DNA of 64,000 bases from Larimichthys crocea (lineage: Eukaryota > Chordata > Actinopteri > Sciaenidae): positions 20,240,005 to 20,304,004 of the forward strand of contig NC_040016.1 in assembly GCF_000972845.2 (NCBI RefSeq), written 5' to 3'. Shown in pieces: positions 38,674 to 56,374 of this stretch. How positions within the stretch are numbered: position 1 is the stretch's first letter; every line of letters begins with the position of its first letter. A program made the position numbers and the translations under genes. Under the pieces are notes generated by a model, which worked only from the letters and a program-made list of their open reading frames with translations, was not told the DNA's origin and made no database searches.

Positions 38674-41600
38674 ATGGCGGCTCCCTTGACTCTGCTCCTG
38701 GTGGTCGCCGTCACGGTCCGTGCCGCGCTGTACCGGTCCAGTTTAGCGGACCTGATATCGGAGCGGGTGGAGGTGGTGTCCCCGCTGACCGCCTGGAAGA
38801 GAGGTAAGCCCGGGTCCGGCAGCTGTTTAGCGGGCAGCTCGCCTGTGAAGCGCCGCCGTGCTGCTGTGTGTTCCTCCTCGGCTCGGTTATTGAATGAAGC
38901 AGACTCCGTCAGACTCAGATCTGACTCTGAATGCGACATTTACAGAGCTGTGAGATGAAAACACATCATCTGTGTTGGGTTTAATGTCTCTGATCAGTTT
39001 TACTCTCATCTCTGGTGAAGCTGCAGCAACAAGCAGCAGAGCAGCTCAGTCTGACCCGGTTTAACTCCAGTGCTGCTCTGAAGTACAAATACAAGTGTTA
39101 CTGCAGTTCTTATCAAACCATTGTACATGTTACTGCGTTAGGCTTATCTGACAGCAGCTTCTAGTGTGCATGAGTATTATTATTAACCCACTGTTGATGT
39201 TGCTGTAGTTCAACCTGCAGGAATATCCATCCATTCATTTAGATGTAGGGGGTACACCAGGTCATCACAGACCACTGACAGTCACATACACACCTATGGT
39301 TAATTTACTGATCATAAACCTGTTAGGTGCATTTGGACGTGGGGAGAACATGCAAGTGACGATCAGGAGAACCTCGTTGTTACGGACCTCAAGGGCTCGC
39401 AAGGCCCGAAAAACATATTTAAAGAAAACATAAAGACAAAAGTTGTCATTAAACCAATAATAATTTCTATTAATTCAAAAACAAATGAAATAATTCCCCA
39501 TGAAAACAACCAAACTAAAGGGTCGGAGGTTCCTGGCCGAAACAAACAAAACGAGAGAGAGAACACTGAGCCAGCCGACGGCCGTCGCACCCAGCATCCA
39601 CTCCCAAACCAAGCCTGCCTAAAACCCACTACCTAAATGAAAAGAAAAGACCCCCCAAAGAACCCCCGAACCAAAACTAAAATAACAAAACCCAAGAGAG
39701 AGGAAAAGGGGTGGGAAGAAACAAACACACACAGTTCTACTTCCTGGCCACACGTAACACTCGTTAACACCAAACGAGCTCCGGTTCTGTTCAGGATTCT
39801 TGTCAGGAACAAACCTGTGTGATCTGTCAGAGTACTCGGTTTGACAAAGACCTTTTTAAAATGTAACACGGATCCTTTCTAGTCTTTTTCAGAGAGAGCT
39901 GCACTCATTAGTTGATTAGTCGTCAACTGTTAAACTAATCTGATTACACTGGGGGACACGGTTTTTGTTGAGTTAGGTCTGTCAGCTGTTTTTAACTCAT
40001 TTCTGGATGCGGAATCCAAGTTTTTGAACTAAAGGATCCCGTTTTCTTAAAAAATATGAAAAATACTGTACTGAACAGATATGTGCTTGTCTTCACTAAA
40101 TAAAAGTAACAGTCTGTGCAATGATCTTTTTGCTCTTGCCAAACCACGGGGATACCAAATGCCAACTTTTCACGTGTTCCTTTGGTCCACATCCGTAAAC
40201 TCTCCACACACTGCTTGCACACTGGCTTGTTGTCTTGATCACAGAGTTTTACTTTAAAATATGCAAAATAAGCTCGTTTGACAGATGCACTGATGTTTGC
40301 TTTCCTCTGACTTGGAATGGTGAAACTAGCACAGATACAGCAAAAAGAGTCAGGATTGTTTAGGCGTTTACGACGAGTCGTAGCAGGAGCAGACATGATC
40401 GGGAACAAAGGAAATATATACCTATGTAAATAAAACACTAAGATCTTTGAAAACTACAAAAACAGCATAAAACCAAACAGAACTTACAACGGTATGCCCA
40501 TGGTGACAAGGTGAAAAGAAAAGCCAGCGTAAATGTAAATGTACTTTATTTATACAGCCCTTTACAACAGTCCTTTCGGTGTACCAAAGTGCTTTACAGT
40601 AGACAATAAATAACGAGAACAATAGGTAAAAAACAAACAAAATAAAAACAATAAAATGCAACAAAATCGAATAAGAAATGATAAAAGTGTCATCATACTA
40701 CTGGGTGTTAAAAGCCATCCTGAATAAGTGGGTTTTTAGCTTGGATTTAAAAAGGCCCAGGTCAGAAACGAGACGCATCTCGACAGGGAGCTTATTCCAG
40801 AGCCTGGGGGCGGCAACGGAAAACGCTCGGTCACCCCAGTGTTTATATTTTGACCTGGGCACTTCCAGCGACAGTTGATCTTTGGACCTCAGAGCTCTAG
40901 TAGGATTGCGGACAGTTAAAAGCTCAGATAAATATGAAGGGGCGAGGCCGTTAAGAGCTTTAAAAACAAATGTTAAAAGTTTAAAATAAATTCTATAAAG
41001 GACAGGAAGCCAATGAAGGGATATAAGAACAGGAGTGATGTGCGCACGTTTGTTGGTGTCAGTTAAAAGACGGGCAGCAGCGTTTTGCACGACTTGAAGT
41101 CGACTGAGGGATGACTGGGAGACACCAACATAAAGTGCATTACAATAATCTAACCTAGAGCTTATTAAAGCATGGATGGCTTTCTCTAGGTCGTGACGGC
41201 TTAAAAACATTTTTACTTTGGCCAGGAGACGCAACTGAAAGAAACTAGTCCTAACAACGTTGTTGATATGTTTGTCAAACCTGAGGTGACTGTCGAAGGT
41301 CACTCCCAGGTTTCTGACGGTTGAATTCAGCTTAGAGGACAGGGTGCCGAGGCCAGCCGTCGCAGTATTCCCAAATACAATACACTCAGTTTTGTCATCG
41401 TTTAAATGAAGAAAGTTTTGAGCCAACCTCTGCTTAATATCGGCAATACAAGCAAACAAAGAACATTGACCATTGCTGTTTGGCTTCACTGGCAGATAGA
41501 TTTGTATGTCGTCTGCGTAACAGTGAAAAGAAAGGTTGTGCCTAGCTATAATTGACCCAAGTGGTAATATGTACAAGGAGAATAGTATAGGGCCAAGAAT

Positions 41601-42353
41601 AGATCCTTGTGGAACTCCACAGGAGAGAGGGGCAATGGAGGAGGACAGGTCACCAACCATAACAGAGAAGGTTCTACCTTCCTCTTCATTCTACTATGCC
41701 AGCTTTCTGTCTGCAGATATTGATAGTACTGACCTATTGGGAGCTGCACACACCTCTCACCGCAATGTCTCAATTGTGACTGCACAAACAAGTTTCCACG
41801 TAGCTGTAGATGAGTCCAATCGTGATCAGCTGGCAAGTCTTACTACAGCTGATCAGTGGAACTTTTTTGGAATCAGCATAAAAATCAAACTCAACAGAAA
41901 TTTGTTTTCAAATTGTTCCCCAGTGTAATCGATTAATCATTTTGAGTTACTTTTGAAGAAAAAAAAAGGTCTAAAATCTTTGATTTAAGCTTCTCAGATG
42001 TGAATGTCCTCCAGTGTCTTTAGTCCTCCGTGACAACAAACTGAACACGTTTGGGTTGTGGGAAATTGTTTTCTGACATTGACTCATGGACCAAAGCAGA
42101 AAAAGAAACAGATTGTGTGAAGGTGCAGCTGTTTGTGCAGCATGGGGTAGATGTGGATTTTCAGCCCTTCATGAATTGTTCATTAGGCAGTCAGAGGCTC
42201 TGTAGCTGAGTGCATTAAGAGAGGAGAGAACATGACATGACTGTCGTTACGTGACGTGTTTTTAACGTTTGTTTTTGTTGGCAGTTGTTGAAGGTTTGGC
42301 TCTGCTTGACCTGGGTGTGTCGCCGTACTCTGGAGATGTTTTCCATGAGGTGA

Positions 42354-42423
<70 letters not shown>

Positions 42424-45328
42424 ACATCATTAGCTCTGTCCTCATCGTCACTTTTATTGTGTCCGGTTGATTCAATGACTAGAATCTCTGCAAACGGTGT
42501 CGTCTCACTGTCCAGACACCGCTGTGCACGTGAGAGAGGACGAGAGGCGTTGATTAAAAAACGCTGACGAGCACCTAGTTAATAAGCTTAACAAGCAGTG
42601 GTGCAGTGGTGCTTCAGGATATTTGTGCCCCAGGTTTGACCTCTCAGACTGTCCGACCTCAGTTTCCCGCTTCGTTGCTGTTTGTTGCAATGAAAACCCA
42701 ACTCTGCACACACACACTGCTGTTTGGATATGTTTGTGCTCTGATCCCTCTGATGTCTTTTCCCTCCTCAGACTCCGCTCATCATTTACCTCTTTCACTT
42801 TCTGGTCGACTATGCAGAGATAACGTTCATGGTGAGTGCAAAGAACATTGAACCAGCAGACGTTTCTCTTTCGAGCTGCAGTAAAACGACATTTTAAGCA
42901 TTGCTCATACTTTTTTTTTTTCTGAATATGCGGGAGGATTTTCTGTAACGTGAGCCATGTTAGGAAAGCTCTGCTGCTCTCCCTGTGATGAGAAAGTTCT
43001 TCCTCCATATATAATTATTTGTCTTTCCGTCTCTGTAGTTAGCGGATGTGATCACTGCCGTGGCTCTCTACATGGCGGTGACAGACTACAACAAACAAGT
43101 GGTAAGAAAACAGGAAAAAAATACAAATATCTGGATTTTAGAGGAAAATTTCAGGACTTTTCAACCTGATACGTTTGTTGTTGAAGTGAAATCATATGCT
43201 GGTAAACACATTAAAGCTGTAACATGGTACAGATGTGATGATTATGGACCCAACGATAAATATTATACAACAACATTCTCCTTTCGCTGTTACATTGCAG
43301 AGCTATGATCAATAAATTATGTCGTTTTTACAGATTTATTATTAGAAAATGAGACTAACAAACTGAAATGAAGTGACGTATCTGATATCTGTCTCAGTTC
43401 AGGAAGCAGAAGTTTGCCTTGGAGGCAGACCTCTACCCGCTGGACTGTCTGGAGCTCATCAGAAGCCCAAAAGAAATGTACTACATCCCTCTCAAAGTGG
43501 CCATGTTGTAAGTACCACACACACACACACACACAGAGCACATTAAGCTGTGTCTGTGTCGAGCATGACTGCAGACTCTTCTTGTGCTCGTTCTCTTGTC
43601 ACAGCTACCTGTTGAACCCGTTCACCATCCTGTCCTGCGTCGCCAAGTCGACCTGCGGTCTGAACAACGCCGCCATCGCCCTCTTCATCCTCACCACCAT
43701 AAAAGGTGATTTTTTTTAAATATAAACTTTCCTCTCACGTCAACCTTTTTCACACGAGATGTAACCCGCTAATAAATCTCACGGCGGGTGCAGAGAGGAG
43801 GCAGAGCAGCGTCTACAGGCGACATCACAATCGATAACGGATGAGACGACGGCCTTAATGATCTGCTTCCTGCTGACCTAATCAGCTCTGTTTCTGTACA
43901 AATATCCTTTTTTTTCTGCCGCAGCTTGCTCACGAGTACGTCAGTGATTGATGTGAGTTTCAGTGATTCTGTTTGTGTTGCAGGAAACGTTTTGCTGAGT
44001 GCCATATTTCTGTCCTTGGCCACATATCAGTCCATCTATCCTCTCACTCTGTGCGCTCCAGCGCTGCTGTACTTCATGCAGGTACGTACACGTGCAGCTC
44101 GTTTCCATCGTTTTGTGTCACCACTTCCTTTCTCACTGTGTCTCTCCTCCTTTCTTCAGTATTAGAATATGATTCACAGGATTTATGCCTGTCACTAATG
44201 TGTTTCGTTGTTTCTCCTCGCCCAGCGTAAGTACATCCCGGTGAACTTTCGGCGGGCCAGCTTCTGGTGGTTCATCGCGCAGTACGCCTTCATGTACCTG
44301 GGCAGCCTGTTCGTCATCGTCGGTCTCTCCTTCTTCCTGCTCGGCTCGTGGGACTACCTGCCGTCTGTCTACGGCTTCATGTGAGTGATGATCCCTGTGG
44401 GCATGATACTGGTAGTTATGTGTTTGTGATTAAAACTGATTACTGCTCGTGCTGTATGTTGTGTGTTTTCCCTCCCTCCAGTCTCTCAGTACCGGACCTG
44501 ACCCCGAACATCGGCCTCTTCTGGTATTTCTTCGCAGAGATGTTTGAACACTTCCGCCTCTTCTTCCTCTGCGTCTTCCAGATCAACGTCTTCTTCTACA
44601 CCATCCCTCTGTCCATTAAACTCAAGTAAGTCCTCCGCTTCCCTCACACATCGTCTGTCCCTCTGTTGATGCAATTAAGAGACTAAATTCTGTTTAAATG
44701 TTTGTGTGTTTTACAGGGAGCATCCGGTGTTTCTGATCTTCATGCAGTTAGCTGTGATCTCCATCTTTAAGTCGTACCCCACCGTGGGAGACCTTGCTCT
44801 CTACATGTCCTTCCTTCCTGTCTGGAGTCACCTACACAGATGTGAGTGAATCGATGAAGCATTAATATTTGTCGTTATATGTAACGCAGAGGCGTAACGG
44901 TCTCTTTGTTTCTCCTGTTCAGTCTTGAGGAACATCTTCCTCGTGTCCTGCGTCCTGCTCGCCTGTTCGGCTCTGTTCCCTGTTCTCTGGCACCTCTGGA
45001 TCTACGCCGGCAGCGCCAACTCCAACTTCTACTACGCCATAACGCTGCTGTTCAACGTGGCACAGGTAGGACGGACGGAACCAGGGAGAATTTATTGAAG
45101 AGCCGAAGACGTGATCTGCTTTTTCTCAAAATATATCTGATAATTATTATTTTGTATTTGTTCTTTTCAGTTTGAGCTTAAATAATCTGTGTCCTCGTGG
45201 TTATTTCCCCTCAGATTCTGCTGGTGTCGGATTATTTCTACGCTTTCTTGAGGAGGGAACACCATCTCACCTATGGACTGTACCTGAAGAGGAAAGATGG
45301 CTCCGAGGCGACACTGGTTCTTAAATAG
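38674..45328 (+). CDS. pigu: GPI transamidase subunit PIG-U
   Basis: PIG-U is a multi-pass ER membrane subunit of the GPI transamidase, which attaches GPI anchors to proteins. Twelve exons: 38674-38803, 42285-42349, 42772-42831, 43039-43101, 43398-43507, 43605-43705, 43984-44081, 44226-44380, 44482-44625, 44717-44841, 44923-45065 and 45215-45328. They total 1308 nt, 435 aa, the human length. Conserved blocks: [115 protein letters not shown] and the C-terminal TLVLK. The FFAEMFEHF stretch is the long-chain fatty acid elongase-like signature noted for this family. Intron 1 (3.5 kb) carries transposon insertions; the other introns are short. All phases agree. Confidence 0.97.
39992..40438 (-). 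mobile_element. TE-associated Cys-rich ORF, 5' part
   Basis: A minus-strand frame of 148 codons with a likely start at 40396 ([20 protein letters not shown]). It carries the pattern CCxC...R..N...[33 protein letters not shown] and then [21 protein letters not shown] recall similar ICxxFT / AYFxxxLGDQDK / CxxCxxxLRxWTKG / WRxPKxHxxDCYFC proteins as repetitive, uncharacterised ORFs in many animals; the paired cysteines suggest zinc binding. The normal DCYFC cysteine reads Tyr here, and the frame then decays. It is probably a dead piece of an unnamed mobile element. Confidence 0.5.
40540..41680 (-). mobile_element. L2-clade LINE, 5'-truncated, RT frame open
   Basis: The minus-strand frame 41660-40698 (320 codons to a stop) encodes the second half of a reverse transcriptase. 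It includes [20 protein letters not shown], the catalytic YADD box ([11 protein letters not shown]), and the L2-typical C-terminus [20 protein letters not shown] ... LNGLAPSYL ... WNKLP. Upstream RT and endonuclease parts are absent; the break is near 41680. The 3' tail (about 40690-40540) ends in a tgtataaataaagt-type sequence. The long open frame suggests a fairly young, dead-on-arrival insertion in pigu intron 1, antisense to pigu. Confidence 0.85.
42354..42420. repeat. (CA)n microsatellite at a pigu donor
   Basis: CA run beginning five bases after the exon 2 boundary at 42349 (gtgagacacac). Confidence 0.95.
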
Positions 45329-47115
45329 AAACACAGACAAACACCGCCTCTACCAGGAAGCGAGAGAAAGTGCTCGAGGTCTCACTTATCCTCACAGGGA
45401 ACAAACACAAACTGAGGAGGATGGAAAGACTTTGAAAGCCACACCGGTCCTCAGACAGAACATTGGCACGCGTGCAGGAAGTGTGCCCACGGTACCACGT
45501 CATATGCAAACTGCAAGACACACAACATACAACATGACAGACACATGTACAGATGGGATGTAGGGACGTGGCTGCAACCACGTGAAACAAACAAACAACT
45601 CTCTGTCCTCTTTTCACTCTCTCCTCTGGGCCGCTCTTATTTTGAAGCCTCACTCTGCCTGGAACCTGCGCCTGCAGAGGTTGGAATTTTATTTTGAAGC
45701 CTTGTCACACTGAGAATTTTATTTTGACACTCTGTTTAATCTGCAGCTTTGTCCTGGGGAGGGTTTTATTTTAAAACTAGTCTGAAGCAGATTTTTTATT
45801 TTCTGGATGGAAACGTCACTCTGGGGAGGCTTTTATTTTGAAGCCTTGTTCCTCCTTAAACACCAAAAAAGTTAGAGCAATATGGGAACCCCCCGTTGAT
45901 TTGATAATTCCTGATATCCAGCTCTCTTGCTCACGTTTGTTTGGTTACTATTTAAGTCTGTCTGTAAGCCTTTTGCCCTAATCTGACACAGTCTGCTGTT
46001 TAATGAACAAACTTTAGATTATCAGCGTTGCCTCTCATCTCAAGTGAAAACCAGTCGAACCAATACTAACCTCATCACAGTACATGATGTGATCGCTTCA
46101 GCTGCCTGAATCAGAGTCGGGATACTGATCTCTAAACTGTAGACTGAGTGAGTCCGACAAAGACAACAGTGAATGTGTTTCATGGACTTACTGAAGTGCT
46201 TAAATTCATTTTGTGTTTTCTGCATGTCAGACTTACAGCTTCATAAATTTGAATCCCAAGTTTTCACAAAGGACACAATTCCCGCTAGTAGTCAAAATTC
46301 GGACTCATAAAGTTCCACCAAATGAAGTTTCATATTTTTCTCTATTTCTGCATGCAAGTTAATATAATAAAAGTTATTGTAACATTTAGATGAATTAATT
46401 TTAAATGAATCATTCCCTGTTATAAATTGTTTCAGGGTTCAGGATGGGAAGTTACACGTACGTGTAGTGCGGCCTCTCCTTTAATCTGCAAACTTCGACT
46501 TTAATGAAGAATCTCATGCTCACAAAACATCTGTACCTGTAGGCGAAGCTACTGACACACATCTGCCTAAAAACCTTTGATTAATTCTTTAATTCGCACC
46601 CTGAAATTAAGCCTTAAACAGCCTCAGAAGTGTTGGTGTAATGTTTCATTTTCTATGTTTTTGTTCAATAATTGGTTTCTCCTGGCCTTCCTGTAAAAAA
46701 CAAGATGAGCAACAACAAATACGCACAAAAAAAGACGAGCATTTGAACATCTGCACCTGAATGTGTTTTTATTTAAACTGGTTTTCATGTGAAATGACGG
46801 TAAGATCGATGACTCTGCAGATACCAGTCGCTTCAGTTGCTTTCTTAAATGTGATCCACGTTTTATAAACTACTGATCTGAAGGTCAACAGTCGCCATTT
46901 TGATACCAATGATTGAAAATTTGATATTATTTATTTGCTGCACTACAAAAAACTTTTGTTTTTCTTTCTTTCATAAAAAAATGGAGGATCTCTTGTTTTG
47001 TTTTGATACTGTACAAATGAATGTTTTGTTTTGTTAAAGATATTCAGGGTTGGAAATGGGGCGATGTTATATTTGATGAATGAGACATGAACATGTCGTG
47101 AATAATGATTATTAA
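45329..47115 (+). other. pigu 3' UTR
   Basis: Noncoding sequence after the TAG at 45326-45328. It holds a decayed six-unit T-rich repeat (45636-45850). The candidate 3' end is set by ATTAAA near 47110, with T/G-rich sequence after it. No protein is supported. Confidence 0.45.
45636..45850 (+). repeat. Degenerate tandem TTTTATTTTGAAGCC repeat
   Basis: The block ttttattttgaagcct or a close variant recurs about every 30-45 bp, near 45637, 45688, 45719, 45762, 45791 and 45831. Several units include tctggggagg or cactctg. Confidence 0.7.
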
Positions 47116-47299
47116 ACTTGAGGTGTTGATTTCATCTGTCTGTTCTTAATCGTGTGGGAGAGTAGCAACATGTTGTGTGGTTCGGGAGGTGGAACGTAGA
47201 ACCACGACGCTCCAGTCTGCATGTCAAAGTGTCCTCGAGCAAGATAATAATAATTAATTAATTAATAATAATAATTAATTAAATAATTTGCTCCCTAAA

Positions 47300-47420
47300 A
47301 CTGATGAGCGTTTGGCACCTTGCATTGCAGCCAGTGTATGAATGAGATATGGTCAGAAAAGACTACAGTAGAAAGGCGCTTATATAAGTACAGGCCATTT
47401 ACTATTTACATTTACAGGAG
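47300..47420 (+). repeat. SINE/LINE-tail type repeat fragment
   Basis: ttgcattgcagccagtgtat, aaaggcgcttatataagtac and aggccatttac follow the order of a common fish repeat with an 'aaagcgctatataaatgcag-tccatttacc' tail. Confidence 0.6.
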
Positions 47421-47559
47421 CCCAGAATGGACAAACCAGGGTGAGACGAGGGGGTTTAAGTCAGCAACTGCACAACTTGATGCCACCAAATCCAACACAC
47501 CGGTACTTTAAAGCAGGAGAAACTATGGTGGCCCAAAGCAGGACTCCATGAAGAAGTGC

Positions 47560-47765
47560 CATAAACTGCAGTTCCTCAAACGTCCACATGAGGCTGGCTC
47601 CAGAAGTGAGTCAGTCTCCATAAGTCCCCATGTTCAAATGTCACAACTTCACAGCAGAGATAAACATGTTTACAGCCTGGTACAAAAATGCATAATGTTA
47701 TGCAGAACACAACGGAGCAACCAGGCGTCATTCACTCTGCCTCAGAGCTCCACGTCTTTTGGATT
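47560..47765 (-). repeat. Dispersed repeat family, copy C
   Basis: Reverse-orientation copy with gttcctcaaacgtccac, gaggctggctccagaagtga, gtcagtctccataagtcccc and ataaacatgtttacagcctg, then a shortened 5' part. Confidence 0.75.
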
Positions 47766-47809
47766 AACGGGAAGGCAGTGTGTGTTATTCTGGTGAAGCT
47801 GCAATGAAA

Positions 47810-47890
47810 ACACAGTTATGGATATTATATTAAATTTCTGTCATACTATATAAATAGAGCCCCTAAATCTAACACACTGGACCTTTAAAT
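47810..47890. repeat. Right-end fragment of the 17245-17500 MITE family
   Basis: Ends in taacacactggacctttaa and contains cacagttatggatattatat, matching the right third of the element at 17245-17500. Confidence 0.65.
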
Positions 47891-48282
47891 TGAATTTAAT
47901 TTAAAGTTTCTGTCTTCAGATTGTATTTGTAGAAGTATACTCCCTTTTCAGATGCACAAATATGGACTATTTATAATTTATTTATTTGTATTTTATATGT
48001 ATTTAAAGTATTATTATTAATCCTACGTTTTATAGAGATACAAAGCCTGCGTGTTGTTCTTGAAATGTCACTTTATTTGTTTTGTGAATAATTAAACACT
48101 TCAGGACGTTTTATTTCCAGTAAAGTGAGCATAAGAGCGAGGCAGTGAAGCAGATTTGAACGCGGCCCAAATATTCCCGGGAAAAAAATATCACGTCATG
48201 TACTCCACCCCTCAGAGAAGGTTACAGCAAATCAAACGCCACGGCTCCTTTTAGGCCACCGCCCTCTTTAAACTAGACCTGA

Positions 48283-48433
48283 CCAATGAGGAGGCGAGGC
48301 GTCACTTCCCTACTTGAATATTCATTACTTTTCGCGGGCTTTGTGTGTCACGTGGTGGTTTCGCGCGAAAAGCGACTCCCGGCAGGAAGGAGCAGTTTGT
48401 GCAGAAGAGTCGCGCGGAGACAGACACGGGACA
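48283..48433 (+). promoter_or_regulatory. mcm2 promoter with E2F, E-box and CCAAT sites
   Basis: Palindromic TTTCGCGCGAAAA at 48359-48371 is a consensus double E2F site. TTTTCGCGGG at 48329-48338 is a second E2F-type site. CACGTG at 48349-48354 is an E-box, and CCAAT lies at 48283-48287. All are within 155 bp upstream of the mcm2 ATG, as expected for a G1/S gene. Inferred from motifs. Confidence 0.7.
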
Positions 48434-54683
<6,250 letters not shown>

Positions 54684-55280
54684 GATCGTCCTCCTCGACC
54701 TAAAATAGCGCTTCACAAACTCTTATTTCAAGGCCCAAAATGGATCATTGGGGGTAAAAAAATTAGTTCCATTGGAAACTCCACAAACATGCTTTGTTGG
54801 ATCTTTTGAGGGAATCTTAAAGTAGCGGTGGATGTGCGTACGGAACATCCTTCACTGGTTGAAATAGCCTCAGATCACGGAGGGTTTCCGTTGGATTGTT
54901 TGGGTATCGAGTGTTCATAATGTTGCGCAGCGTTGCCGCAGATAAAATCCAGAGTTTGCCTCCAAAACGGGAGCGCTAACGTTTTAGTGAGTTAACTGCA
55001 AAAATATAAATATAAATAACTAACTCGTTCACTCCACCGTTCTTCCTCCTGTGTTTCATCTCTCAGGTGGGGCTGATTGTAAATAAATGTACATGTTTCT
55101 GTCCGAGTTGTTGATCCAACAGGATTCCTCTGTTAGCAGCTGTTAAGATGGAGGACATTTTACACCTGAAGCTTTTCGGTGTTCACGTTGTAATAAAACA
55201 TTTGTTGTTCCTGCTGCTTGAATTGATGTTGGATTGAAGGTGTGTTTTGATATTAAAACTTGTATTTGTTAAACTTCTTT
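54684..55280 (+). other. mcm2 3' UTR
   Basis: Noncoding after the TAA at 54681-54683, with AATAAA at 55192-55197 about 510 bp downstream and T/G-rich sequence after it. Confidence 0.6.
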
Positions 55281-56039
55281 TGTCCACTTTGTCTCACATT
55301 TGTTAAGAACTCTGCAGCTCTTTAATTTCTGCTGACTATCGGCAGCCCGTGGTGTAAACTCACCGATCGAATCGCTAAAGCATGAACATGAACAACTCTT
55401 TTTCAATATTTCTTTTATGTAGCCTGGACCTTTTAAAATATACATATATATATTTTTTTTTCTTAATAGATGATTACGTGTTTATATATGTTGTTTTTGT
55501 TTGTATACTGAAGTATTGTAACAAAATAATTTCCCCCTGGGATTATTAAAGTTTTTCTGCTTTTCTTCTAACATGATAAACTAACATGGTGACTATTGTA
55601 AACATTAATATATTAACATTAAACCACGGTTCAACCTTTTCCCCCCTTGGACCATAGACAGAGCTGCACATCTAATTAATCATCTAAAGGAAATAACTTT
55701 TATTTGAACTTTATTCAACTTTTATTTCACCTTTTTTCACTGGGTTACAGCCTATATGCATTTATGATTGATAAAAAAAAGGTAATGCATAATTATTATT
55801 GATTATTAAATGCCAAGAGTTGTGCGTCTTTGGAGATGTCCACTGATTCGTCCAATTGGAGTCCAAATGCCTCCACTGTTTGTAGTTTTTCAATTATCTG
55901 CACCCTCACAGTCACCATTATTTTAGGGAAAATTGTCAATTATTATGACAGAAATTGTCTTGCCTTGTTTATTTAATACATTTTCTACAGTTAAGCTCTT
56001 GCCTTTGTTTTTCTGTATTGATATCTGATATTTCCGAGG
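55281..56039. other. Intergenic, AT-rich; nothing recognised
   Basis: Long T and A runs, no coherent frame and no repeat I can name. This is the 5' flank of the putative exon at 56040-56374. Confidence 0.5.
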
Positions 56040-56374
56040 TGCCCTGAACGCAGCAGCAGCAGCGACATCTAGCGGCCAGCAGCGGAACAACAGAGCAACT
56101 GGCAGGCTGGTTATTTCCAGCGTCGGTGGTGGTGCAGCAGAGCAGAGCGGACCCTGGACTGACCGCAGCTGAGTCCGCACACACACACACACACACACCA
56201 CCTGTCTGTCTCTCTGTCTGTCTGCACGCACACCGCAGACAGTTCAGTCAGTGCTCCCGCACACAGACATGAGCATCCAGAGCGCATCTGCGGCTGAAAT
56301 CTGCGTGATCTGAACGGGAGGGATGTTGAGCACTGCAGCAGACATGCCGGGCCCGCTCCACATCACACTCATCG
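56040..56374 (+). CDS. Putative first exon of an unidentified gene
   Basis: A GC-richer block with CAG runs and a short CA tract ends in ATG TTG AGC ... ATC G|GTGAGT, with the donor at 56375. The frame from ATG 56323, or the better-placed ATG 56344, gives ...MPGPLHITLIG ending in phase 1. A 14-codon upstream ORF (56269-56313) precedes it. Short first exons ending in a hydrophobic strand plus Gly are seen in PDZ proteins such as the PDLIM and SYNPO2 families, where the next exon starts near PWGF. That is only a guess, and I found no second exon in the window. It may instead be spurious. Confidence 0.35.

Larger units (their letters stand above)
38804..42284 (+). other. pigu intron 1
   Basis: Canonical GTAAGC donor and gcag acceptor. 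About 39350-41930 appears to be mobile-element DNA, including a Cys-rich ORF (39992-40438) and an L2 LINE (40540-41680). The rest holds nothing I recognise. Confidence 0.8.

Noticed and set aside
39363..39629. An 88-codon minus-strand frame in pigu intron 1
   Set aside because: It sounds hydrophobic and Phe-rich, but comes from AT-rich intron DNA with no family resemblance.
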